Source of the DNA: Bacteroides luhongzhouii
Lineage (GTDB): Bacteria > Bacteroidota > Bacteroidia > Bacteroidales > Bacteroidaceae
Direction: 5' to 3'
NCBI RefSeq assembly: GCF_009193295.2
Contig: NZ_CP059973.1
Location: 2,604,001 to 2,668,000 of the forward strand
DNA: 64,000 bases
Position numbers and translations under genes: made by a program. Below the pieces are notes generated by a model. That model saw nothing but the letters and a program-made list of their open reading frames with translations. It ran no database searches and was not told where the DNA came from. Below, piece by piece: positions 8,786 to 17,992 of the stretch. The stretch's first letter is position 1. Each line of letters opens with the position of its first letter.

Positions 8786-11700
8786 TTAGAATGTAACATT
8801 AATACCCCCTACAAATGAGCGGCTTTTGGGATATGCAGAATAATCTACGCCCGGAGTCATTGGAGTACTGCGACGTGTATCTACTTCCGGATCTGCTCCC
8901 GAGTATTTTGTGAAACAATACAAGTTGTAACCAGTCACATAGATACGTACGTTTTGCATAAATATTTTGTTTACAAAAACTTTAGGTAGTGTATATCCGA
9001 TTGAAATGTTATTGACACGGAGGAAAGAACCATCTTCTACTGCCCAGTCAAGTAATGGCATTTCTGTGATTGAGCCTGGATTATACATGGAAGCTCCGGC
9101 ATTTATTTCATTTAAACGATTAATAGTATAATCGAGCCCATTACTCTTGATATATGAACTTTTCAGCATGTTTTCTCCTGTTGACGGATCAATCCAGGAA
9201 TAACGTTTGGCTAATGTAAAGTTATCATTTAAGTTCCATCCTTTTTTAGTATCATTATAGTAACTTGAACCTAACTTGGTTGCATTCACAATCTTGTTAC
9301 CAAGAGAGTAATTGAAGAAGGCTGATAAATCAAAGTTCTTATAACGCATGTTTATACCGAAACCACCGGTAACAGTTGGAACTGTATTTCCTAGACGTTT
9401 CTTCGTAAATTTGCCATCTTCATCAGCTTTCAGTTTTAGTGCACCCGGACCAAAATTGTTATATTTAATCAGTTCTGTCGGATCTGTGAGATTTTCGTTA
9501 AGCACCCACTTGCTGCCGTCCCATGAAAAATCGTCAGTAGTATAGAAGCCATCCAATTCATATCCGTACACTTCTCCCAGACGTCCTCCTTCCTCAATGA
9601 AGAAGTCGTTTTGTCCGGCAGGTTTACCTCCCCAGTTACTACTTTGCCAGGTTTGTCCTCCGGCTAGCTTATCAATTTTAGCTCTATTATAAGAAATATT
9701 GAAATTGGCGTTTAAACCAAAGTCCTTAGTATCTACTATGACTGCGTCTAATGCTAATTCTATACCTTTATTTGATGTCTGTCCAAAGTTCTTATATTGG
9801 GTAGAAAAACCAGTGCTTGAAGGTATTGTTGCATTCATCAACAAGTCTTTAGTTGTATTCCAGTATGCATCAATACTACCGGATAAGCGGTTATTCCAGA
9901 ATCCGAAGTCAATACCTAAGTTACGGGTAAGTGTTGTTTCCCATTTTAGGTCAGGATTAGAAAGATTAGAAGCATGTTGTAATACAACAGCACTTGTTTC
10001 ATTGAAATAAATGTTTTTATCACTTGTTTCCGCTAATGAGAAAGTAGAATTAATGGCACCCGATTTAATACGGTTATTACCAGCTGTACCTACACTTAAA
10101 CGAAGTTTTAGGTTGGATAACCATTCTTTGCTTCTTTCCATCCATGCTTCGTCAGATATTCTCCATGCTAAAGCTAATGATGGGAAATATCCCCATTGGT
10201 TTCCTTTTGAGAATTTACTGGAACCATCGGCACGCATTGTGAAAGTCATTAGATACTTGTCTTGTATCGTATAGTTGACACGTCCGAAGAACGATAATAG
10301 ATTGTCCTTAAAACCAATATAAGTAGAGGTAGGCAATGCCGTTCCGTTACTCATGCCGGAGAGTACGTCATTAATAGTCATATATTTGGAGAAAGCAACG
10401 GAGGTGTTGATAGTCTCGTGATCGTAACTACTTGAAACTTCATGTCCTAACATAACATTTAGTTTGTGAGTGTTATTCAAGAACTTAGTATCATATGTTA
10501 CTGTATTTGCATTACGCCAGTTTTTATTAACGACCTTATTTAACAGAGCTTGTGGCTGTCCATAATAACCATATTTAGAATTACTTGTAGCTTCCACTCC
10601 CCATACTTGGTCAGTATTGTTATATCTCCATCCATAACCAAACTCACTTCTGAATGTTAATCCTTTGATTGGTTTCCAGTTAAGTCCTACGTTATAGTTT
10701 TGTTGCAAGCGGGTTTGTTTCTTGTAAGTTGCATTTAAACGTTCCAGTGGGTTATATTGTGCATTGTTCACATTCTCATCATCATCGCTGTCCGAACTTG
10801 TTGTATTAATTTCCTCTACCGGTTTGTAGATGACGGAACGTGATATTAGTGAATTGGCTGCACTTGATTCGTTTGCATCTGCTCCACCACTGATACCATC
10901 AATTGTTTGGTAACTAAAACGGGCATTAAAGTCCATTGTTAACCATTTGTTGATATTGGTATTAAGTTTGGCATTAATATTCTCTTTTGAGAAACCCGAA
11001 CCAAGCATGATACTTTTTTCTTCGTTATGTGCATAACTAACACTGAATTTGGTATCTTTATTACCTCCACTCACACTCACATTGTATTGTTGTTGATTTC
11101 CTGTACGACCAAAAATCTCATCCTGGTAGTCGGTGCCTTTCATAGATTTGTAAATATCCAAATCATCAAACATACCATATTTCATCCCTTCTTGGTCAAT
11201 TTCTTGTTGCCATAATACATATTCGTAAGGGTTCAGTACATCTACCATTTTAGTAACTTTACGAACACCGAACGAGGCCCCCAAATTCACCTGAATCTTA
11301 CCTTCCTGACCGGATTTAGTAGTAATGATGATAACACCGTTTGCACCGCGGGCGCCATAAATAGCAGTAGAAGAAGCATCTTTCAATACATCTACCGATT
11401 GAATATCTGTTGGAGCAATATCAGAGATACTTGATACGGGAAATCCGTCTACAATATAGAGTGGTGAATTATCTTGAGATAGAGAACCGCCGCCACGTAC
11501 GCGGATTTTTACATCTGCATCAGGTGAACCTTCAGTGGTTGTGATAGATACACCAGCCATTTTCCCTTGTAGTGCTTCCGATGCGGAAGATACCGGAATA
11601 GCAGCAATCTGTTTGGCACTAACGGAAGATACAGAACCGGTCAAATCCTTTTTTGCAACGGTCCCATAACCAATTACCACAACTTCGTCCAACGCTTGTG

Positions 11701-12016
11701 TATCATCGGAAAGAGTGACATTAATTTGACTTTGTCCTTTTATAGCAATATCCTGAGTTTTCATTCCGATATAAGAAATTGTAAGGGTTGCTTTTGAAGG
11801 AACCTTGATAGAATAGTTACCATCTAAATCGGTAATTGTACCATTGGTAGTATTACCTTTCTCTACTACAGAAGCTCCGATGATCGGTTCTCCCGTTGTG
11901 TCTTTCACATTACCTTTTACGGTAATTGTTTGCGCTGATACGCTAAGCGATATCGCTGCAAATAGCATTAGCAGCCAACTGCGCATGTTTTTCACCTTGT
12001 TAGACATTCTTTGCAT
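8786..12016 (-). CDS. SusC/RagA-like TonB-dependent transporter
   Basis: The 1076-residue outer-membrane protein starts with a signal peptide ending near SVSAQ (residue 29). An Ig-like CarboxypepD_reg domain (about 30-105) follows, then the conserved ALDEVVVIGYG stretch (108-118) that opens the plug. The plug includes SSTAIYGARGANGVIIITTK. The remainder is a 22-strand barrel ending in a terminal phenylalanine (INVTF). It imports oligosaccharides using TonB/ExbBD energy. It heads the leftward susC-susD-lipoprotein operon and is divergent from the PL1 gene at 12306. Alternative starts at M4 or M11 would still leave a complete signal peptide. Confidence 0.95.
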   Translation of the reverse strand: MQRMSNKVKNMRSWLLMLFAAISLSVSAQTITVKGNVKDTTGEPIIGASVVEKGNTTNGTITDLDGNYSIKVPSKATLTISYIGMKTQDIAIKGQSQINVTLSDDTQALDEVVVIGYGTVAKKDLTGSVSSVSAKQIAAIPVSSASEALQGKMAGVSITTTEGSPDADVKIRVRGGGSLSQDNSPLYIVDGFPVSSISDIAPTDIQSVDVLKDASSTAIYGARGANGVIIITTKSGQEGKIQVNLGASFGVRKVTKMVDVLNPYEYVLWQQEIDQEGMKYGMFDDLDIYKSMKGTDYQDEIFGRTGNQQQYNVSVSGGNKDTKFSVSYAHNEEKSIMLGSGFSKENINAKLNTNINKWLTMDFNARFSYQTIDGISGGADANESSAANSLISRSVIYKPVEEINTTSSDSDDDENVNNAQYNPLERLNATYKKQTRLQQNYNVGLNWKPIKGLTFRSEFGYGWRYNNTDQVWGVEATSNSKYGYYGQPQALLNKVVNKNWRNANTVTYDTKFLNNTHKLNVMLGHEVSSSYDHETINTSVAFSKYMTINDVLSGMSNGTALPTSTYIGFKDNLLSFFGRVNYTIQDKYLMTFTMRADGSSKFSKGNQWGYFPSLALAWRISDEAWMERSKEWLSNLKLRLSVGTAGNNRIKSGAINSTFSLAETSDKNIYFNETSAVVLQHASNLSNPDLKWETTLTRNLGIDFGFWNNRLSGSIDAYWNTTKDLLMNATIPSSTGFSTQYKNFGQTSNKGIELALDAVIVDTKDFGLNANFNISYNRAKIDKLAGGQTWQSSNWGGKPAGQNDFFIEEGGRLGEVYGYELDGFYTTDDFSWDGSKWVLNENLTDPTELIKYNNFGPGALKLKADEDGKFTKKRLGNTVPTVTGGFGINMRYKNFDLSAFFNYSLGNKIVNATKLGSSYYNDTKKGWNLNDNFTLAKRYSWIDPSTGENMLKSSYIKSNGLDYTINRLNEINAGASMYNPGSITEMPLLDWAVEDGSFLRVNNISIGYTLPKVFVNKIFMQNVRIYVTGYNLYCFTKYSGADPEVDTRRSTPMTPGVDYSAYPKSRSFVGGINVTF

Positions 12017-12079
12017 GTTTATTAATTAATGGTTATTGTTTTTAATTATGTACTCACATTTAGGGTTAATTCCTCGATA

Positions 12080-12087
12080 CAAAAGTA
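12080..12087 (-). promoter_or_regulatory. Candidate -7 box of the leftward susC operon
   Basis: On the minus strand this reads TACTTTTG, an exact match to the Bacteroides -7 consensus TAnnTTTG, 63 bases ahead of the susC start. A TTG on the same strand (12112-12114) could be the -33 element, although the spacing is a few bases too long. Consensus match only. Confidence 0.4.
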
Positions 12088-12276
12088 TATGAATGTGAAT
12101 ATAGGTATGTGCAATATTTGTTTTTCACCTAGTATTTTTTGTTTTTTAATAGCCGGTCGGCATTTTTATAATAGTTTTAAAACAAAAAATACACATGATA
12201 GCCCGAAAAGCCTTGTTTTGTCGATTTCAATGACCTCGAAAAACAAAATTTGAACAAGACTTTTTTTTATCCTGCC

Positions 12277-12284
12277 TACTTTTG
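12277..12284 (+). promoter_or_regulatory. Candidate -7 box of the tandem PL1 genes
   Basis: TACTTTTG matches TAnnTTTG exactly and lies 21 bases before the ATG at 12306. TTTG at 12249-12252 could be the -33 element but is 24 bases away, longer than the usual 19-21. The region between this and the susC start (about 290 bases) is the shared divergent control region, where the HTCS would be expected to bind. Confidence 0.45.
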
Positions 12285-12305
12285 CCCTTATTAATCTAAT
12301 AATGT

Positions 12306-13946
12306 ATGAAAATGGATATAATTCTAAGTAAATGGTGTTTAGCCATTTTGTTTGCTTTTGGAATTCTGGCGTGTACTGATGGTGGTGACGCTAATGAATT
12401 GCCTAAAGAACCTGAAGGGACTGGAGAAATTCAAGATGAAAAGATACCAGCTTTTCCTGGGGCAGAAGGACATGGACGCTACACAGCCGGTGGGCGTGGT
12501 GGTGATGTATATATTGTTACTTCATTGGAAGACAAGTTACAGAACGGAACTTTACGTTATGGTATTGAGAAACTAAGCGGAAAACGTACAATTGTTTTCC
12601 AGGTATCCGGAACCATTCATTTAAACGGTGATTTAAAGATTAAGAATGGAGATTTAACAATTGCAGGACAGACAGCTCCGGGGGATGGTATTTGTTTGGC
12701 TGGTTATCCGGTCTTCTTGGAAGCAGACAACGTTATTGTCCGTTTTATGCGTTTTCGAATGGGAAATAAAGAAGATGTCAGTGCGGACGGAGCTGATGCC
12801 TTTGGCGGTCGGTATCATAAAAATATTATGATTGATCATTGTTCTATGAGTTGGTGTACTGACGAATGTGTCTCTTTTTATCAAAACGAGAATTTCACAT
12901 TGCAATGGTGTCTTATTTCTGAAAGCCTGCGTTTAGGTGGACATACAAAAGGCCCTCATGGCTATGGTGGTATATGGGGAGGTATGAAAGCTTCTTTCCA
13001 TCATAATCTATTGGCACATCATGATAGCCGTAATCCTCGTCTAGGTCCTGGGGTTAATTCGACAAAAGAGAATGAAATTGTTGATATGCGTAATAATGTC
13101 ATTTATAACTGGTGTGGAAATTCTTGTTATGGTGGAGAAGCCATGCATGTAAATATTGTGAATAATTTTTATAAGCCGGGTCCTGCCACTCCTACTGGCA
13201 CTTCTAAACGTGGACGTATTATTGCCATTGACAAAAAAGTGAGTGAGTCGGATAAGAAATCATATCCAGCCATTTTTGACACTTGGGGAGATTTTTTTAT
13301 CCAAGGAAATGTGGTGGATGATGGGCAAATTAATGGTGCGGTTGATTACGAACGTTGTGTGAAGGCTACAAAGGATAACTGGGAGTATGGAGTTTATAAT
13401 CAGTTTGATAAAAAGTATGGAACGTTGGATGAAGATACAAAAAAAGCTCTTAGACGCACCACTCCCGTAGAAACAGGTACTGTTACCACTCATGATGCCC
13501 GTACGGCTTTTGAGCGTGTTATGGATTATGCAGGTTGTTCTTTGCACAGGGATAGAGTAGATGAACGTATTGTTCGGGAGACTCGTAGCGGGACTGCGAA
13601 CTACCAGGGAATGAACAAGCATAATGGTCAGGGAGTTGTTGAGGGTATTGATTGGAAAAGTGTAGGGTATCCCAAGAAAGGTATCATTGATAGTCAGGAT
13701 GATGTGATTCCTGTCGGGGAATCTTCAGCATGGCCTGAATTGGTACAGGGTGTTATTTTAAAGGATTCGGATAATGATGGTATGCCTGATGAATGGGAAA
13801 AAAAATATGGTTTGAATCCGGATGATGCTTCTGACCGAAATGGTAAAACAGTAGATGAGGAAGGAACATATACAAATCTGGAGATGTATATGAATAGCCT
13901 GGTACAAAAGATTGTTGAAGAGCAGAATAAAGGAGGAGTACAATAA
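12306..13946 (+). CDS. Pectate lyase, polysaccharide lyase family 1, lipoprotein
   Basis: The 546-residue enzyme has lipobox GILAC (Cys23), so it should be surface- or membrane-anchored. The PL1 domain begins at FPGAEGHGR (about 50). It includes GGRGGDVYIVTSLED, the beta-helix ladder LTIAGQTAPGDG and the acidic calcium-site region DGADAFGG...DHCSMSW. The segment HHDSRNPRLG supplies the candidate catalytic arginines Arg242/Arg245. The C-terminus has a calcium-loop-like DSDNDGMPDEW motif, as in thrombospondin type 3 repeats. PL1 enzymes cut homogalacturonan by calcium-dependent beta-elimination. It is 17 bases ahead of a second, closely similar PL1 gene, which indicates tandem duplication. The start at 12306 is preferred over M3 because it is the first ATG in frame with the signal. 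Confidence 0.93.
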   Translation: MKMDIILSKWCLAILFAFGILACTDGGDANELPKEPEGTGEIQDEKIPAFPGAEGHGRYTAGGRGGDVYIVTSLEDKLQNGTLRYGIEKLSGKRTIVFQVSGTIHLNGDLKIKNGDLTIAGQTAPGDGICLAGYPVFLEADNVIVRFMRFRMGNKEDVSADGADAFGGRYHKNIMIDHCSMSWCTDECVSFYQNENFTLQWCLISESLRLGGHTKGPHGYGGIWGGMKASFHHNLLAHHDSRNPRLGPGVNSTKENEIVDMRNNVIYNWCGNSCYGGEAMHVNIVNNFYKPGPATPTGTSKRGRIIAIDKKVSESDKKSYPAIFDTWGDFFIQGNVVDDGQINGAVDYERCVKATKDNWEYGVYNQFDKKYGTLDEDTKKALRRTTPVETGTVTTHDARTAFERVMDYAGCSLHRDRVDERIVRETRSGTANYQGMNKHNGQGVVEGIDWKSVGYPKKGIIDSQDDVIPVGESSAWPELVQGVILKDSDNDGMPDEWEKKYGLNPDDASDRNGKTVDEEGTYTNLEMYMNSLVQKIVEEQNKGGVQ

Positions 13947-13987
13947 ATAAATTAGGTGTATTTTTGTATTATTCCATAAATAAAAAT

Positions 13988-15571
13988 ATGAATATGAATT
14001 TGATCTTTCGTTGTTTAACCATTTTATTAACTCTGATCGGGAGTGGGGCTGTTTTTGCCTCTTCTGGTATTGGTAATACTCTTGATTTCGGAGAGTTGGC
14101 TGCTTTTCCCGGAGCAGAAGGATATGGACGTATGACTACAGGCGGACGTGGGGGTGAAGTGTATATTGTTACTTCTTTAGCTGATGATGGAATGCCTGGT
14201 ACTTTACGTTATGGTATAGAAAAGTTGGATGGTCCTCGTACTATCATTTTTCAAGTGTCCGGTACGATATTTCTGCATAAAGACCTAAAAATACGGAAAG
14301 GGAATTTGACTATTGCGGGACAAACTGCACCGGGAAACGGTATATGCATAGCAGGTTATCCGGTGACAAATTATGCCAGTAATGTAATTCTTCGTTTTTT
14401 ACGTTTCCGTATGGGTAATAAAGAATGTGTACATCCTGACGGTGCAGATGCTTTAGGAGGAAAAGGGGCAAAGAATGTGATTATAGACCATTGTTCTATC
14501 AGCTGGTGTACAGATGAATGTGCTTCTTTTTATGAGAATGATGATTTTACCATGCAGTGGTGCATTATTTCTGAAAGTCTTAGATTAGGTGGGCATACCA
14601 AAGGTCCTCATGGCTATGGAGGAATTTGGGGAGGCGAACACTCTTCTTATCATCATAATCTATTAGCTCATCATGATAGCCGGAATCCCCGTTTCGGATT
14701 AGGAGCTAAGGCACGTAAGAGTGGAGAATGTGATGGTGATTATGTAGACTTTCGCAATAATGTGATCTATAATTGGGGTATGAACAGTTCGTATGGTGGT
14801 GAAAGAATGAATATCAATATAGTGAACAATTATTATAAACCAGGTCCTGCAACGGTGACAGGCTCTAAACGTGGACGGATTTTTGCTATAGATGCAACAG
14901 AAAATGAGAATGGGGAGTATCTGTGGGGAAAGTATTATATCGATGGTAACATTGTAGATGGAGGGGCAGATGATAAAAACAGCCAGAAGGCTACAGCTAA
15001 TAATTGGGAATATGGAGTTTACAATCAATTTTCGAATAATTATAAAAAAGTAATTACACAAAAAACAAAAGACTCGATTCGAGTGGACAAACCTCATGGA
15101 TTTGCATTGGTAACGACACATTCAGCTTTCAATGCTTATAAACGAGTGTTGGATTATGCGGGGTGTTCATTGCATCGAGACGATGTAGATGCACGTATTG
15201 TGAAGGAAACACGTACGAGAACAGCTGGATATAAAGGTTTGAATGCTCATAATGGAGAAGGAGGCGTTTGGAAAAGCGAAGGGTATCCGAAGCCAGGATT
15301 GATAGATAGTCAGGATGATTTGTTACCATTAAATACTCCGGGATATGTTTCTCCATGGCCTGTTCTTTTACAAGGAAGTGTTTTGATTGATTCGGATAAT
15401 GATGGTATGCCTGATGCATGGGAAAGAAAATTCGGATTAAATCCGGATGATGCTTCTGATAGTAATGGAAAAACGATTGATAAACATGGCCAGTATACAA
15501 ATCTGGAAATGTATATGAATAGTTTGGTGCATGACATTATTGAAAAACAAAATAGCGGTGGAAAGAAGTAA
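13988..15571 (+). CDS. Pectate lyase, polysaccharide lyase family 1, secreted
   Basis: This is a PL1 paralogue of the preceding gene (527 residues from the start chosen here). An in-frame ATG exists at 13964, but the ATG at 13988 places a lysine-free but hydrophobic signal peptide (MNMNLIFRC...) at the very N-terminus and ends it near VFASS, suggesting SPI cleavage instead of a lipid anchor. It keeps GGRGGEVYIVTSL, AGQTAPGNG, DGADALGG, DHCSISW and HHDSRNPRFG (Arg232/Arg235), and the C-terminal DSDNDGMPDAWERKFG calcium-type loop. The difference in anchoring from the upstream copy suggests one lyase stays on the surface while the other is periplasmic or released. This localisation is inferred from signal type alone. 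Confidence 0.9.
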   Translation: MNMNLIFRCLTILLTLIGSGAVFASSGIGNTLDFGELAAFPGAEGYGRMTTGGRGGEVYIVTSLADDGMPGTLRYGIEKLDGPRTIIFQVSGTIFLHKDLKIRKGNLTIAGQTAPGNGICIAGYPVTNYASNVILRFLRFRMGNKECVHPDGADALGGKGAKNVIIDHCSISWCTDECASFYENDDFTMQWCIISESLRLGGHTKGPHGYGGIWGGEHSSYHHNLLAHHDSRNPRFGLGAKARKSGECDGDYVDFRNNVIYNWGMNSSYGGERMNINIVNNYYKPGPATVTGSKRGRIFAIDATENENGEYLWGKYYIDGNIVDGGADDKNSQKATANNWEYGVYNQFSNNYKKVITQKTKDSIRVDKPHGFALVTTHSAFNAYKRVLDYAGCSLHRDDVDARIVKETRTRTAGYKGLNAHNGEGGVWKSEGYPKPGLIDSQDDLLPLNTPGYVSPWPVLLQGSVLIDSDNDGMPDAWERKFGLNPDDASDSNGKTIDKHGQYTNLEMYMNSLVHDIIEKQNSGGKK

Positions 15572-15708
15572 TCTGCAAACATCGTATTAAGAATTATCTT
15601 TATCAGGTAAGATACTTTATAGTCAGTTTCACCGGTTTTTATCCGGTATTCATCGGAATTTATACCGGAAATCAACAGAAAAGGCTATAGAAGCCGTGGG
15701 AAATGATG

Positions 15709-15716
15709 TATCTTTG
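15709..15716 (+). promoter_or_regulatory. Candidate -7 box for the LiaF-like/LytTR pair
   Basis: TATCTTTG is an exact TAnnTTTG match located 28 bases before the ATG at 15745. No convincing -33 TTTG lies at the expected distance. It suggests that the two-gene regulatory module is transcribed separately from the PL1 genes. Confidence 0.4.
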
Positions 15717-15744
15717 AACCATTAATCAATTAATAATAGAGACA

Positions 15745-16539
15745 ATGGAAGAGAAACAAAAATTTCCCACTGCTACAGGCTTTTCCGGTAAAATACTGAT
15801 AGCTTCGCTTTTTATCCTTTCCGGGATTCTGCTGTTTGCCCGTAATATGGGATGGATTACATCTGAAGTCTTCGATATTATCGTATCCTGGCACTCACTC
15901 CTTATTATATTAGGTATATATTTTATGATTCGCCGCCATTTCATCGGTGGAATCATCCTTTTGTTGATAGGTGTGTATTTTTTGATTGGAGGGCTTTCAT
16001 GGCTGCCTGAAAATTCACAGGCAATGGTATGGCCTATCGCTCTGATAACAGCAGGTGTCTTATTCTTTTTTAAATCCGGCAAGAACAGACGGGGGCAGTG
16101 GGCGCACCATCATGCCATGCAACATCGTCAGAAATGGATGAAGATGCATCAGGGACAACCCGGCATGAATTTTGAAAGTGAGCAACAGCAGGCAGAGTCG
16201 GTAGATGGCTTTCTGCGTGCCGAGAATGCTTGGGGAGCTGCCCGTCACGTGGTACTTGACGAATTGTTTAAAGGAGCTGTAATTCGCACATCCTTTGGAG
16301 GAACAACGATTGATTTGCGGCATACCCATATTGCGCCCGGAGAAACATATATAGATTTGGATTGCAGTTGGGGAGGAATTGAGATATATGTCCCTTCTGA
16401 CTGGAAAGTCGTGTTTAAATGCAATGTTTTCTTTGGAGGATGTGATGATAAACGTTGGCAGAGTGGAAATATAAATAAGGAAAGTGTATTGGTGATTCGG
16501 GGAACACTTTCTTTCGGAGGCTTGGAGGTTAAAGACTAG
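15745..16539 (+). CDS. LiaF-like integral membrane protein
   Basis: The 264-residue protein has four hydrophobic helices in its first 110 residues (ILIASLFILSGILLFA, LLIILGIYFMI, GGIILLLIGVYFLIGG, VWPIALITAGVLFFF). A His/Gln/Met-rich linker (HHHAMQHRQKWMKMHQG) follows, and then a C-terminal beta-rich domain with two SFGG repeats (SFGGTTIDLRH and LSFGGLEV). This layout matches the LiaF/DUF5668 transmembrane plus cell-wall-active-antibiotics-response C-terminal domains. LiaF-type proteins commonly control an adjacent regulator in response to envelope conditions. The gene stops 3 bases before the LytTR gene, so the two are translationally close and probably work together. A specific signal cannot be read from sequence. 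Confidence 0.75.
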   Translation: MEEKQKFPTATGFSGKILIASLFILSGILLFARNMGWITSEVFDIIVSWHSLLIILGIYFMIRRHFIGGIILLLIGVYFLIGGLSWLPENSQAMVWPIALITAGVLFFFKSGKNRRGQWAHHHAMQHRQKWMKMHQGQPGMNFESEQQQAESVDGFLRAENAWGAARHVVLDELFKGAVIRTSFGGTTIDLRHTHIAPGETYIDLDCSWGGIEIYVPSDWKVVFKCNVFFGGCDDKRWQSGNINKESVLVIRGTLSFGGLEVKD

Positions 16540-16542
16540 CGT

Positions 16543-17361
16543 ATGAAAGCACATCCGATTATAGATAATCCTTTTCGCTGGATTCCGATGCTGGTGCTGG
16601 CATTGATTCTGGTTGCATTCCAGGTCGTTTTAGTCTGTGGATATACCGGAAACGATTATCTTCCTGCTTTGGTAGATGGAATAGCGACGATCGGTTGGCT
16701 GGCGGCTATCGCCTATCTGGCATGGTTTGTGGTCGGTCTTGTCTCGTTGTTCCAGACGGATGTAATTATGATCATCATTGGAAGTATGCTTTGGTTGGCA
16801 GGGAGTTTTATGGTCTGTGATATAATGGTGAGAATTGTAGGAGTACCCTATGTTTCTTTTGCGCAGACAATCCCTTTCCGACTATTGTTCGGACTACCGG
16901 TTTTGATTGCCATTACTCTCTGGTATCGTCTGATAGTCACAAAAGAAGAAGTGCAAAACCAAGAACTGGAAAAAGAACTGGCTGTACATCAGGTGAACGT
17001 GGCTGGACAGCAGGAAGAATTACCCATGGAATGGATAGATCGTATTACAGTGAAAGACGGCTCCCGGATTCATTTGGTGAAGGCAGACGAATTGATCTAC
17101 ATACAAGCGTGTGGAGATTATGTGATGCTGATAACCCCCACAGGTGAATACCTGAAAGAGCAGACCATGAAGTATTTTGAAACTCATCTCTCTCCGGATA
17201 CATTTGTTCGGGTGCATCGTTCTACGATTGTGAATGTTACGCAGATTTCCCGGGTCGAGCTTTTCGGAAAAGAAACCTATCAGCTACTATTGAAGAATGG
17301 AGTGAAACTTCGGGTTAGTCTTTCCGGTTACCGATTGCTGAAAGAACGATTGGGGATATAA
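16543..17361 (+). CDS. Membrane-anchored LytTR-family transcription regulator
   Basis: The 272-residue product has four predicted membrane helices within residues 10-130 (WIPMLVLALILVAFQVVLV, IATIGWLAAIAYLAWFVV, VIMIIIGSMLWLAGSFMV, LLFGLPVLIAITLW). A short coiled linker follows, and then a C-terminal LytTR DNA-binding domain (about 168-272). Recognisable LytTR elements are DRITVKDGSRIHLV, DELIYIQACGDYVML and the VRVHRSTIVNVTQI segment. There is no receiver domain, so control must come through the membrane part or a partner, most likely the LiaF-like protein encoded immediately upstream. Its location inside a pectin locus is unusual; whether it controls pectin genes or only envelope genes is unknown. 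Confidence 0.85.
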   Translation: MKAHPIIDNPFRWIPMLVLALILVAFQVVLVCGYTGNDYLPALVDGIATIGWLAAIAYLAWFVVGLVSLFQTDVIMIIIGSMLWLAGSFMVCDIMVRIVGVPYVSFAQTIPFRLLFGLPVLIAITLWYRLIVTKEEVQNQELEKELAVHQVNVAGQQEELPMEWIDRITVKDGSRIHLVKADELIYIQACGDYVMLITPTGEYLKEQTMKYFETHLSPDTFVRVHRSTIVNVTQISRVELFGKETYQLLLKNGVKLRVSLSGYRLLKERLGI

Positions 17362-17440
17362 AATCTGTTCAATCTGATCGTAAAAACTAATTTATCCTGA
17401 TACCCGAAAAGGAAAGGCAACTTTCACAGGAGAAGGAAAC

Positions 17441-17607
17441 AAACCCGGATTTATCAATAGCAGGCTTTTCTGTACCGTAGATTCGGATGGTGATGGTGCC
17501 TGACGAGTGGGAAATAAAAAACGAAGGATCCGAATAGACAATATACGAATCTTGAGATATATTTAAATAGTTTGATGCAAAATATAGTCGACGCACAGAA
17601 CAAATAG
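17441..17607 (+). pseudogene. Remnant of a PL1 pectate lyase C-terminus
   Basis: Fragments of the PL1 C-terminal region survive in three different frames. KPGFINS (17441-17461) matches KPGLIDS of the intact lyase. DSDGDG (17480-17497) and, one frame away, PDEWEIKN (from 17499) match the calcium-loop motif DSDNDGMPDEWEKK. Then QYTNLEIYLNSLMQNIV...QNK ends at the TAG at 17605-17607 and matches the end of both intact PL1 proteins. At least two frameshifts, an in-frame stop and a short internal deletion separate these pieces. No catalytic domain remains. This is the 3' stub of a further PL1 copy, directly behind the LytTR gene. Confidence 0.8.
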
Positions 17608-17646
17608 ATAATAAGTAATTCTCCGTTCAATACGGTGAATTTGGAT

Positions 17647-17691
17647 GATATGCCCTTCAGGTGTTTGATGATAACACTTGAAGGGCATATC
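17647..17691 (+). terminator. Stem-loop after the PL1 remnant
   Basis: A 19-bp near-perfect inverted repeat (17647-17665 and 17673-17691, one mismatch) with a 7-nt loop stands 40 bases after the stop of the PL1 remnant. It probably was the terminator of the lost lyase gene and still separates the LytTR unit from the next operon. Confidence 0.6.
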
Positions 17692-17992
17692 GTTTGGATG
17701 CATGGCTCATTGGAGGGGTACTTTTTTACTCAAGCTCGTTTTTTACTCCTTTTCTACTGAATCTTACTCTATATTCTCTTGCTTAATCCTCAATTTTGCA
17801 CTGGTGAAAGAACAAAGAATTCACTTTAGCGAAAAACATCCTTTATGTATAATGAAAATCTAATCAAATGAGAAACATGAATTTATTGCGCCTGATAGTA
17901 AAGCCTCCTTAGAATTTTATTTCTCTTTTATAAAAAGGAAATAGAATTACTGCTTATAATTATATTTTTTAAAACTATACAAACTAATATTT
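17692..17992. other. AT-rich intergenic stretch upstream of the second operon
   Basis: I see no gene here. The 3' half is very AT-rich, with an imperfect hairpin-like pair around 17912-17946 (AATTTTATTTCTC against AAAGGAAATAGAATT). It should hold the promoter and the HTCS binding site for the operon that begins at 17993, but I find no clean TAnnTTTG box, so neither can be placed. A short frame with a few dozen codons in this stretch has no recognisable protein features. Confidence 0.5.

Noticed and set aside
12211..12250. Candidate operator (inverted repeat GTTTTGTCGA / TCGAAAAACAAAA) between susC and PL1
   Set aside because: The arms match at only about 9 of 13 positions and there is no second copy in the other HTCS-controlled upstream region, so the support is too weak.
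17678..17863. Short 61-codon frame between the PL1 stub and the FimB-like gene
   Set aside because: It starts within the terminator hairpin and shows no signal peptide, domain or promoter.
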